Source of the DNA: JANXUC01 sp043749225
GTDB taxonomy: Bacteria > Acidobacteriota > Terriglobia > Terriglobales > Acidobacteriaceae
Direction of reading: 5' to 3'
Length of the DNA stretch: 13,705 nucleotides
Assembly: GCA_043749225.1 (NCBI GenBank)
Contig: JAYVEP010000081.1
Span: 1 to 13,705, forward strand
Below, piece after piece: positions 1-6,077 of this stretch. A model generated the notes under the pieces. The model saw nothing but the letters and a program-made list of their open reading frames with translations, did not search any database and had not been told where the DNA came from. The translations under genes and the position numbers were made by a program. Numbering within the stretch: position 1 is the stretch's first letter; the number at the start of each line of letters is the position of its first letter.

Positions 1-61
1 TGACCAAGTTTCCAGCCATCGCCCGACCCATAATTCCCAAACCTAGAAATGCAACTTTCAT
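1..61 (-). CDS. N-terminus of a 3-hydroxyisobutyrate dehydrogenase-like NAD(P)-dependent oxidoreductase (partial)
   Basis: Only the first 20 codons are inside the window; the gene continues past position 1. The peptide begins MKVAFLGLGIMGRAMAGNL, which carries the Rossmann fingerprint G-x-G-x-x-G (GLGIMG) directly after the first beta strand. That opening is typical of the beta-hydroxyacid dehydrogenase superfamily (3-hydroxyisobutyrate dehydrogenase, tartronate semialdehyde reductase, GarR/GlxR type). The ATG at 61-59 is chosen because AAGGAG lies at 73-68 on the minus strand, six bases upstream. An overlapping ATG at 65-63 is out of frame. If it is a tartronate semialdehyde reductase, its product, D-glycerate, would be the substrate of the glycerate kinase at 2940-4232, but the visible part cannot set substrate specificity. 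Confidence 0.75.
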   Translation of the reverse strand, partial: MKVAFLGLGIMGRAMAGNLV

Positions 62-135
62 TCATATCTCCTTGGTGGATTAGAAATGAGGCACTCCCAA
101 CGGTCAAGCTGGAAATGGCGAGAGTAGAATGGAAA

Positions 136-170
136 TAGCGGCTAGCTCCTAGCTTCTAGCCGCTAGCCTG
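136..170 (+). repeat. Degenerate heptanucleotide tandem array, copy 1 (TAGCNNC x5)
   Basis: Five consecutive 7-bp units read tagcggc, tagctcc, tagcttc, tagccgc, tagcctg. Bases 136-145 are perfectly complementary to 156-165, so the array can also fold as a 10-bp hairpin with a 10-nt loop. Bases 136-153 form a perfect 18-bp inverted repeat with 280-297 in the second array. It lies in the intergenic space between two divergent genes. Confidence 0.85.
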
Positions 171-278
171 GAGCTCGACAGCAACATTTTTGCAGTGAAA
201 GTGTTGACAGTAGCATCCAAGAAGTGAGTCGCGAAAAAAAGTTGATCGAGGAAAACATAATTCTTAGCCGTAGTTTTT

Positions 279-311
279 GGCTAGGAGCTAGCCGCTAGAA
301 GCTAGCAGCTC
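279..311 (-). repeat. Degenerate heptanucleotide tandem array, copy 2 (inverted)
   Basis: Read on the minus strand from 311 downward the units are gagctgc, tagcttc, tagcggc, tagctcc and a partial tagcc, the same family as at 136-170 but in opposite orientation. It ends only four bases before the ATG at 316, so it occupies the place where a ribosome binding site would be expected. The 110 bp between copies 1 and 2 (171-278) contain no gene I can recognise. Confidence 0.85.
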
Positions 312-315
312 AAAA

Positions 316-1212
316 ATGCTCAAGTCTCCCGTATCCCACCCCACGCTGCGGCAACGCGCAACCGCCTTCGGAAGGCTGGTGCGTCACTCCGCCGTGACTC
401 CGCGCTCTGGGAAGACGCGCAAGCCTGAACTAGCCACCAACGGACATCTTGGCGTGACGTTCATCGGCCACGCTAGCTTTTTCGTGCAAATTGCCGGATT
501 GAATATTTTGATCGATCCGAATTTTGCGCGCTGGCTGTTTGTTCTGAAACGCCTGCGAAAGCCGGGGCTTCGCATCGTCGATCTGCCTCCCATTGATCTG
601 GTGCTGGTGACCCATGCGCATTTCGATCACCTACACCGTCCATCTCTGCGCGCGATTGCCAAGCGCACAAAAGAACTCTGCGGCAAGGCTCCCGTGATGG
701 TCACTCCGAAACATGTGCATGATCTGGTATCCGACCTCGGCTATTCGAACCTGATCGAGCTCGACTGGTGGGCCAACTACACGCAGGGAGCGCTGGAAGT
801 GACGCACGTTCCCTCTCGCCATTGGGGCGCCCGCATTTTGAAAGACGCGCACCGCGGCTATGGCGGCTACGTTTTGCGGGCGGAAAACAATTCTCTCTAC
901 CACGCCGGAGACACCGCCTACTTCGCCGGCTTCCGCGAGATTGGCGAGCGCCTGTCGCCAGAGGTAGCCCTGCTACCCATCGGTGCCTACCATCCCGAAG
1001 GCTTTCGCAACGTGCATACTAGCCCTGAAGATGCGACGAAAGCATTCCTCGATCGCGGCTCCCGCTGGATGATTCCCATGCACTACGGCTCGTTTCGGCT
1101 GTCGCATGAACCGGTGGATGAACCTCTTCAGTTATTGGAACGGGAAGCGGCTGCGGCGGGAGTTACAGATAAAGTTGTGGTGCTGGATGAGGGCGTGACG
1201 CGGTTTTTCTAG
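316..1212 (+). CDS. Metallo-beta-lactamase-fold hydrolase, NAPE-PLD / UlaG-like (COG2220)
   Basis: A predicted zinc- or metal-dependent hydrolase of 298 residues. Metal-binding motif H-x-H-x-D-H is at H100, H102, D104, H105 (THAHFDH). Further likely ligands are H169 in SRHWGAR, D199 in YHAGDTAYF and H256 in PMHYGSF. H234 belongs to the IGAYHPEGF...VH segment typical of the branch containing N-acylphosphatidylethanolamine phospholipase D. Bacterial members act on phosphodiesters or lactones, and the substrate here cannot be read from sequence. No signal peptide is evident, so it is probably cytoplasmic. Conserved sequence starts only near residue 45. The ATG at 316 has no clear ribosome binding site because the upstream bases are a TAGCNNC repeat; a GTG at 379 preceded by GGAAGG is an alternative. 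Its 3' end overlaps the convergent membrane protein gene by 50 bp. Confidence 0.85.
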   Translation: MLKSPVSHPTLRQRATAFGRLVRHSAVTPRSGKTRKPELATNGHLGVTFIGHASFFVQIAGLNILIDPNFARWLFVLKRLRKPGLRIVDLPPIDLVLVTHAHFDHLHRPSLRAIAKRTKELCGKAPVMVTPKHVHDLVSDLGYSNLIELDWWANYTQGALEVTHVPSRHWGARILKDAHRGYGGYVLRAENNSLYHAGDTAYFAGFREIGERLSPEVALLPIGAYHPEGFRNVHTSPEDATKAFLDRGSRWMIPMHYGSFRLSHEPVDEPLQLLEREAAAAGVTDKVVVLDEGVTRFF

Positions 1213-2284
1213 GAAGCTTTGCTGGCAGGCACGCCGACATTCTTGTGTAAAGCAAAGCAAACCCGATAAACATAGTGGGCTCAACCACTGTGACCGCCGC
1301 AATGGACACGGTGGTCAAGACCCATGGGAACCATAGTGGAAGCGAAATACTCCCCAGCGTCCACCAGGCTAGCCAGAATGGAGCGATGGCTGCCAAATAG
1401 CCACCAATGAGGGACTTGGCCAGTAGCGCCGCCAGCGTGAGCCACTTGCCCTCAGTGAGTTCATCGCTGCGAAATATTGCCTGCCTGATTCTGCAGTCGT
1501 CGAGCACAACGGCGGGCACAGAGAGGGCAAATCGCGATAAAACAAGGAAGCTCAAGAATATGCCCGCAAGCGAGATCCAGATTCCAAAACCGCCCACACG
1601 GGCATGAAACTGACTGGCTACCCAAGAAGCACCCGCAGAGAACAAGATAGAGGCCCCGAATGCAATCAAGCACAAACAGAAGAGCACCACCGCAACTCGA
1701 AGTAACGAACCTCTTCGTTCTCGAATTTCAGCGTGTGACCTAGACACTGACGGTAGATCTCCAGCTTCAATTTGGCGTACGGCCGAACATATCGTGCTGA
1801 AGGAATAACAAAAGACCAACCAGCTGATGAAAAAACCAGAAAGATTTGCCAGACCAGCCTCGAAGATCTCGCCCTCGTGGCGGACAACTTCAATGCCTCT
1901 TGGAACGCGCCGAAGAATCTCCCGCGACTCGTGTTGTCCAAGAACGACCGCGAAGTAACCGACAATAACAGCGGGAGCGATGAGCTTGATGAAAAGCCAG
2001 AACTGCCCTCGGTAGATAAGTAGAACTTCTGCGATGAGTTCGCCGGTCGCTACCGGCCGTTGATTTATCTCCAGGGAAATCTCTGGTTGGTCAGCTTGAC
2101 CTTGGGCACTCTGTGGCTCTCCGATTAAATTCGCGTTGACATTGATTCGACGCCTCGCCAATTCGCCTTCAAGCGCGGAACGTGCCACGGACGTCAGTTG
2201 CGATGAATCTGCCGCCAACTGTAGGAGATCGTCATCCGACTTCGTCACATACAACTGGATAAGGTCCTGCAACTGTATCTGCAT
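1163..2284 (-). CDS. Multi-pass membrane protein, glycerophosphodiesterase-membrane-domain-like
   Basis: This 373-residue protein has a soluble N-terminal part followed by about six hydrophobic segments (roughly residues 96-115, 146-166, 195-215, 233-255, 285-310 and 318-345). Residues 8-46 carry a helical motif, LIQLYVTKSDDDLLQLA followed by ALEGELARRRI, that I associate with many acidobacterial membrane proteins. The stretch RFALSVPAVVLDDCRIRQAI (251-270) followed by RS-ELTEGKWL resembles the membrane domain found in some glycerophosphodiester phosphodiesterases and related proteins of unknown role. No catalytic domain is present, so no enzymatic function is proposed. It starts 17 bp after the broken DUF4260 gene, perhaps co-transcribed. 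No good ribosome binding site is seen before the ATG at 2284. The last 15 or so residues are encoded opposite the end of the gene at 316-1212. Confidence 0.75.
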   Translation of the reverse strand: MQIQLQDLIQLYVTKSDDDLLQLAADSSQLTSVARSALEGELARRRINVNANLIGEPQSAQGQADQPEISLEINQRPVATGELIAEVLLIYRGQFWLFIKLIAPAVIVGYFAVVLGQHESREILRRVPRGIEVVRHEGEIFEAGLANLSGFFISWLVFCYSFSTICSAVRQIEAGDLPSVSRSHAEIRERRGSLLRVAVVLFCLCLIAFGASILFSAGASWVASQFHARVGGFGIWISLAGIFLSFLVLSRFALSVPAVVLDDCRIRQAIFRSDELTEGKWLTLAALLAKSLIGGYLAAIAPFWLAWWTLGSISLPLWFPWVLTTVSIAAVTVVEPTMFIGFALLYTRMSACLPAKLPRKTASRPHPAPQLYL

Positions 2285-2301
2285 CGCAACGGAATACTAG
2301 A

Positions 2302-2692
2302 TCACAAACCCACCCGCTGCAAATGCGTGTCTTTGAAAAACGTTGGATACTTGAGCCCGTATCCGAGCGCGCGGTCGAATTCAATATGCGAGATCCAAAT
2401 CAGCGCAAACGATAGCAGGCCGCTCCGGTGCGTTACCAGCGACACCGCCGCCAGCGCCACCGGGAAGGCCACGTGGGTGAGGTTGTAGAGACTGGCGCCG
2501 AGCTTCACATTTGGGGGTGGAACGGGCAAGATAGCCCAGCATGGCGAGATCCGGCCAAAGAAAGAGCAGCAGAAACAATCCCCAACCCGCTCCGGTGGAG
2601 CGGTAGAGATAGAGACTTAGCGCAAACAAGGCCGCGCCTTCGATACGCAAGAGAATTCCAGGTTTAGAAAGCATTTCAGTTCTATTTTTCAC
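2302..2692 (-). pseudogene. DUF4260 family membrane protein, frameshifted
   Basis: Two overlapping minus-strand frames together make one DUF4260 protein. The first, from a GTG at 2692 or more plausibly the ATG at 2674 (MLSKPGILLRIEGAALF), runs through FLWPDLAMLGYLAR and then goes out of frame. The second gives LGASLYNLTHVAFPVAL, then IWISHIEFDRALGYGLKYP and FKDTHL, the characteristic end of the family. The frames meet at a run of five G on the plus strand (2513-2517). Removing one G joins them as GYLARSTPNVKLGASLYNL and restores about 123 residues from 2674, close to the usual family length. The function of DUF4260 is unknown; members are small proteins with about four hydrophobic helices. 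It is either a genuine recent pseudogene or a homopolymer sequencing error, and conservation on both sides of the break fits either. Confidence 0.85.
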
Positions 2693-2734
2693 TATCGTTT
2701 TTTCGTCTCTTCAGATCGTTGCAGCACCCTGAAG

Positions 2735-2924
2735 TTTGTCATTCCAAACGGCTCTTCGTGAGGAATCTGCTTTCCTCTAGCCACTCAGTGAATCGTCGTC
2801 TCAGGAACAAGCCCTGGCCGCAAACCGAACAATGATTTCTCACGGACCTCCTTGAGGATTCGCGCGCCACGGAACTCCCGGGGAAACAGCAGATTTCTCA
2901 CGAAGAGCCGTTCGGAATGACAAA
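2735..2924. repeat. 190-bp element bounded by 36-bp near-perfect inverted repeats
   Basis: Bases 2735-2770 and 2889-2924 are inverted copies matching at 34 of 36 positions. The arms begin tttgtcattccaaacggc on the left and its counterpart gccgttcggaatgacaaa on the right. The 118-bp interior holds no known domain; on the minus strand it carries an open stretch ending at a TGA at 2787-2785. The geometry is that of a small non-autonomous, MITE-like dispersed repeat. Arms of the type GTCATTCC...GAGGAATCTGC are, as far as I recall, found as dispersed repeats in several bacterial phyla. It fills the 247-bp gap between the glycerate kinase and DUF4260 genes. Confidence 0.75.
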
Positions 2925-2939
2925 TCTTCAATCTCTCTT

Positions 2940-4232
2940 TCAGTTCGCCAGCAAAATCCGCAAGTCTCGCACGTTGTTTCCGGTCGGGCCAATTACGATG
3001 GCATCGCCTAAAGCCTCAAAGAAAGGATACGCATCGAACTTTGCCAAGCTGGCTGCAGTGTCGAGCTTCAGCGCGGCGGCGCGATCCCCAGTTGTCCCAT
3101 CGACAACCGCTCCTGCGGCGATGCTATTGCCGTCGATGCCATCCGTCCCCGCGCTCAACACAGCGATGTCTTCTCCTGCAATCTTCTCGGCACACGCCAG
3201 CGCAAATTGCTGATTGCGGCCACCAACACCACCCCTGCCCGTGACCTTGACCGTCACTTCTCCCCCGGAAATCAAACACTGGCGCGGATGACCTCGCCGC
3301 AGCTCGCGCAAACGACTCAGCAGATAATCCGCAGCAACAGCGTAGTCCCAATCGTCGCAGGAGTTGTCGATCACAACTGTGTAGCCTAGGCGGGCGGCCT
3401 CTGCGGCGGCAGCATCCACCGCTGATTTATTCGACAAAATCGTGCACCAGCGCGATTTCACGAAAACGGGATCGTCGGATTTCGGCGTTTCTTCCAGCGC
3501 GTCTTGCTCGAACAGTTCTCGGACTGACGGCGGGAACTGCGGCAGGAGCTGATACTTCTCCACGATGTTCCGGCAATCAAACACGCTGGTGGAATCCGGC
3601 ATCGTCGGCCCGGAGGCGAGCGCATCCGGCGTCACATCCGGCACATCGGAAACAAGCAGCGAAACTTGTTGCGCACCATTCGCGGCGAGAGCGAGACGTC
3701 CGCCTTTAACAGCGGAGAGATGCTTGCGTACAGCGTTAATCTCCGCGATGGGCGCACCGCAGAGTACGAGCGCTTTGTACGTCGCGATCAAATCTTCCAG
3801 CGAAATTTCCTGATCCAACGGCTTTTCAAGAATGGAAGAGCCTCCGCCGCTGATCATGAATATTACGAGCGAATTTTGATCGAGTCCGCGCAGGGCTCGC
3901 AGAACCGCCTCCGCCGCCAGCAGCGAATCAGCGTTCGGAGTCGGATGCCCGCCGCGAAAATAACGATAACCGCGGACCTGCTGGCTCGGAGGGTCGGGGC
4001 TGGCAACAATGCCTTCGAAACGCTCTCCGGACTTCGCCGTCAGGGCCTCGACCATGGTGTTGGCCGCCTTGCCGATCGAAACCACGAAGTGACGGGTATA
4101 GGAGTCGAGATCAAAAAGATCCTCGCCCACGCGCAGGACACCGCGATTCAATTCGACGTAACGATCGAAGGCCCGCGCGATGTTGGCTTCGGAGAGAGCG
4201 TGCTGAAAAATCTGGCGCGCTGTTTCACGCAT
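2940..4232 (-). CDS. D-glycerate 2-kinase, MOFRL/GckA family
   Basis: Predicted to phosphorylate D-glycerate to 2-phosphoglycerate with ATP, linking glyoxylate, tartronate or serine breakdown to lower glycolysis. The type-2 glycerate kinase layout is clear in 430 residues: an N-terminal DUF4147 domain with the IGKAA lysine (K55), GGHPTPN at 94-100, the glycine-rich SGGGSS at 128-133, and a C-terminal MOFRL domain with SGGEVTVKVTGRGGVGGRNQQ and AGTDGIDG. Older annotations call such proteins hydroxypyruvate reductase (TtuD). I start at the ATG at 4232, giving MRETARQIFQHAL as in relatives; an upstream ATG at 4277 would add 15 atypical residues. The start overlaps the stop of the hydrolase gene by 8 bp, suggesting translational coupling. 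No strong ribosome binding site is visible. Confidence 0.92.
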   Translation of the reverse strand: MRETARQIFQHALSEANIARAFDRYVELNRGVLRVGEDLFDLDSYTRHFVVSIGKAANTMVEALTAKSGERFEGIVASPDPPSQQVRGYRYFRGGHPTPNADSLLAAEAVLRALRGLDQNSLVIFMISGGGSSILEKPLDQEISLEDLIATYKALVLCGAPIAEINAVRKHLSAVKGGRLALAANGAQQVSLLVSDVPDVTPDALASGPTMPDSTSVFDCRNIVEKYQLLPQFPPSVRELFEQDALEETPKSDDPVFVKSRWCTILSNKSAVDAAAAEAARLGYTVVIDNSCDDWDYAVAADYLLSRLRELRRGHPRQCLISGGEVTVKVTGRGGVGGRNQQFALACAEKIAGEDIAVLSAGTDGIDGNSIAAGAVVDGTTGDRAAALKLDTAASLAKFDAYPFFEALGDAIVIGPTGNNVRDLRILLAN

Positions 4233-4902
4233 GGGTTCGTTCGGAATTGAGAATATGCGCCGGCACCCAGTCCTCAATCACTTTGCGCATCTCCGACAAC
4301 CGGCCTTCGAAGAAATGATCGGCGCCCGGAATCAATGTCAACTGTCGCGGCTCCGGCAGGCTTGCGACAAAAGTTTCTAGTTTGGTGCGAGGACCGAATT
4401 GATCGCGGTCTCCGCTGATGAAAAGTTTTGGAAGAGTGCAGCCTTGCAGGAATTCCAGATCGTAACTACGGTTTTCTACCGCGACCACAGGCGTGCCTAG
4501 GCCGATCAATCCAACCACGCGCGAATCCTCTGCGCTGGCCCGAAGCCCGACTGCCGCTCCAAAAGAAAATCCAGCAAACACCAGCGGCAACGCAAATTCC
4601 TTCGCCAGCCAATTGAGCGCTGTCCGCACGTCGTCGAGTTCGCCGCGGCCCTCGTCGTGCTGGCCCTCACTCAATCCTGTACCCCGAAAATTAAAACGCA
4701 GCACGGGAAATCCGAAGCCCTGCAGTGCCTTCGTCGCATGAAAAACAACTTTATTGTGTAGAGTCCCGCCAAACAGCGGATGCGGATGGCAAACGACAGC
4801 AGCATGCGTTGGATTCGCGCTGCCCATATTCAGCAGGGCTTCAACGCGGCCCGCCGGACCATCGAGAAACAAGGACTTAATTTGTGCTTCCGAAAGGTTC
4901 AC
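4225..4902 (-). CDS. Alpha/beta hydrolase, COG2945 type
   Basis: A 225-residue compact serine hydrolase of the alpha/beta fold. HPHPLFGGTLHNKV (39-52) is the signature of the COG2945 branch. The nucleophile elbow is GFSFG with S113, the probable acid is D167 in GDRDQFGP, and the catalytic histidine is H196 in GADHFFEG. FNFRGTGLSEG (70-80) forms the usual oxyanion-side loop. No signal peptide is present, so it should be cytosolic; the natural substrate of the family is unknown. The start is the GTG at 4902, giving MNLSEAQIKS. It is divergent from the M20 peptidase gene, with 47 bp between the two starts, and precedes the glycerate kinase gene with an 8-bp overlap. The two probably form one transcript. 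Confidence 0.9.
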   Translation of the reverse strand: MNLSEAQIKSLFLDGPAGRVEALLNMGSANPTHAAVVCHPHPLFGGTLHNKVVFHATKALQGFGFPVLRFNFRGTGLSEGQHDEGRGELDDVRTALNWLAKEFALPLVFAGFSFGAAVGLRASAEDSRVVGLIGLGTPVVAVENRSYDLEFLQGCTLPKLFISGDRDQFGPRTKLETFVASLPEPRQLTLIPGADHFFEGRLSEMRKVIEDWVPAHILNSERTHA

Positions 4903-4949
4903 AGCCGCAGTTTCTCACGAACAGCAAGCCGTGCGCTATCCTGAGTGCT

Positions 4950-5981
4950 ATGGAATTGAGCGCAACAGAAGTTTTCGCGCTCACGCGCAAGTTGGTGGAT
5001 ATTGAATCCATCACAGGGAACGAAGGCCCTGTCGGTGATTTCTTATGCGCGGAGCTACAGCGCCTCGGCTACGCTGCTCGCAAGATGCCGGTTGAAGGCG
5101 CTCGCCAGAACGTCTATGCGACATGGCCGGGGCAGGAGCGCCCTGTAGTCGTATTTTCCACGCACATGGATGTGGTTCCCCCTTTTATTCCATCTTCGGA
5201 AACTGGCTCCGGCGACGAGGGACTCATCTACGGGCGTGGTTCGTGTGACGCAAAGGGCATTATTGCTGCGCAGATTGCGGCGGCAGAAAAACTGCGCGCT
5301 GAGGGCATTCATGTTGGTTTGCTGTTTGTAGTCGGCGAAGAACGCGACAGTTTAGGCGCGAAAGTCGCCAACGAACAGTCTCCCGGCTCCAAGTTTCTAG
5401 TGAACGGCGAACCCACCGAGAACCGCATCGCTACAGCCTCCAAAGGCGCTCTCCGAGTCGAGCTTGTCGCCGAAGGCAAGATGGCGCATTCCGCTTATCC
5501 AGAGCTCGGCGAGTCCGCCATCAACAAATTACTCACTGCTCTGGAGCGACTCCGCGCCATGGAACTCCCTGTGAATCCCGAGATCGGACCGACGACGCTG
5601 AACATCGGCGTGATCGAAGGCGGTCGAGCTCCCAACGTGATTCCTGACCGGGCGCGAGCGCAGTTACTCTACAGGCTGGTTGGGCCTTCGTCGGAATTAA
5701 AGCAAAGCATCACCGCCGCAGCCACGGGCTTTGCCCGAGCAGACTTTATCCTCGAGATTCCATTTCAGCAACTGCGCGCCTTCGAAGACATGCCAACCAT
5801 GATTGCCAAATTCACCACCGACATCCCACGGCTCAACAGCTGGGGTGAGCCTTTACTGGTCGGTCCGGGATCGATTCACGTGGCACACACTGAAGGCGAA
5901 TATATCGAGAAATCGCAGCTGCTGGAAGCGGTCGAGATCTACGCGCGAATAGCGAGGAAGCTTTTAGCTCCTAGCTGCTAG
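4950..5981 (+). CDS. M20 family metallopeptidase (ArgE/DapE/CPG2-like)
   Basis: A 343-residue di-zinc amidohydrolase or peptidase, probably cytoplasmic. M20 landmarks are all present: H72 and catalytic D74 in STHMDVVPP, the bridging ligand D100 in YGRGSCDAKG, catalytic E130 and ligand E131 in VVGEERDS, E154 in NGEPTEN, and H313 in HVAHTEGEYI. The lid or dimerisation domain lies between, about residues 162-275. The family includes acetylornithine deacetylase, succinyl-diaminopimelate desuccinylase and aminoacyl peptidases; motifs do not separate them, and there is no arginine or lysine biosynthesis gene nearby. The ATG at 4950 (MELSATEVFALTRKLVDIES) is preferred over an upstream GTG at 4884, whose extra 22 residues overlap the divergent gene. 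The final residues LLAPSC and the stop TAG (5979-5981) are encoded by a TAGCNNC repeat, so the natural C-terminus may have been altered. Confidence 0.9.
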   Translation: MELSATEVFALTRKLVDIESITGNEGPVGDFLCAELQRLGYAARKMPVEGARQNVYATWPGQERPVVVFSTHMDVVPPFIPSSETGSGDEGLIYGRGSCDAKGIIAAQIAAAEKLRAEGIHVGLLFVVGEERDSLGAKVANEQSPGSKFLVNGEPTENRIATASKGALRVELVAEGKMAHSAYPELGESAINKLLTALERLRAMELPVNPEIGPTTLNIGVIEGGRAPNVIPDRARAQLLYRLVGPSSELKQSITAAATGFARADFILEIPFQQLRAFEDMPTMIAKFTTDIPRLNSWGEPLLVGPGSIHVAHTEGEYIEKSQLLEAVEIYARIARKLLAPSC

Positions 5982-5999
5982 CTCCTGGCTGCTGGCTCT
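5965..5999 (+). repeat. Degenerate heptanucleotide tandem array, copy 3
   Basis: Five 7-bp units read tagctcc, tagctgc, tagctcc, tggctgc, tggctct. The first 18 bases match 143-160 at 17 of 18 positions. The array begins inside the last codons of the M20 peptidase gene and provides its stop codon. Confidence 0.8.
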
Positions 6000-6077
6000 T
6001 GATGCACAAATATCGCTTCCATTGGGTTTCATTAAAAGAACGAACTTCATCTTCGAGCGACTTATGACGGGAGACTT

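Noticed and set aside
204..232. TTGACA as a -35 box for the gene at 316
   Set aside because: Seventeen bases downstream there is agtcgc, not a -10-like hexamer; CATAAT at 256-261 has no matching -35 at the correct distance.
136..311. CRISPR array
   Set aside because: The repeats are 7-bp contiguous units without unique spacers, and there are no cas genes.
3666..4250. 194-codon plus-strand open frame
   Set aside because: It lies wholly opposite the well-supported glycerate kinase gene, has no recognisable motif and no ribosome binding site; it is a mirror frame of GC-rich coding DNA.
4884..4949. Upstream GTG start for the M20 peptidase
   Set aside because: The 22 extra residues (MLPKGSQPQFL...) overlap the divergent hydrolase gene and do not resemble the family, whereas MELSATEVFALTRKLVDIES matches usual N-termini.
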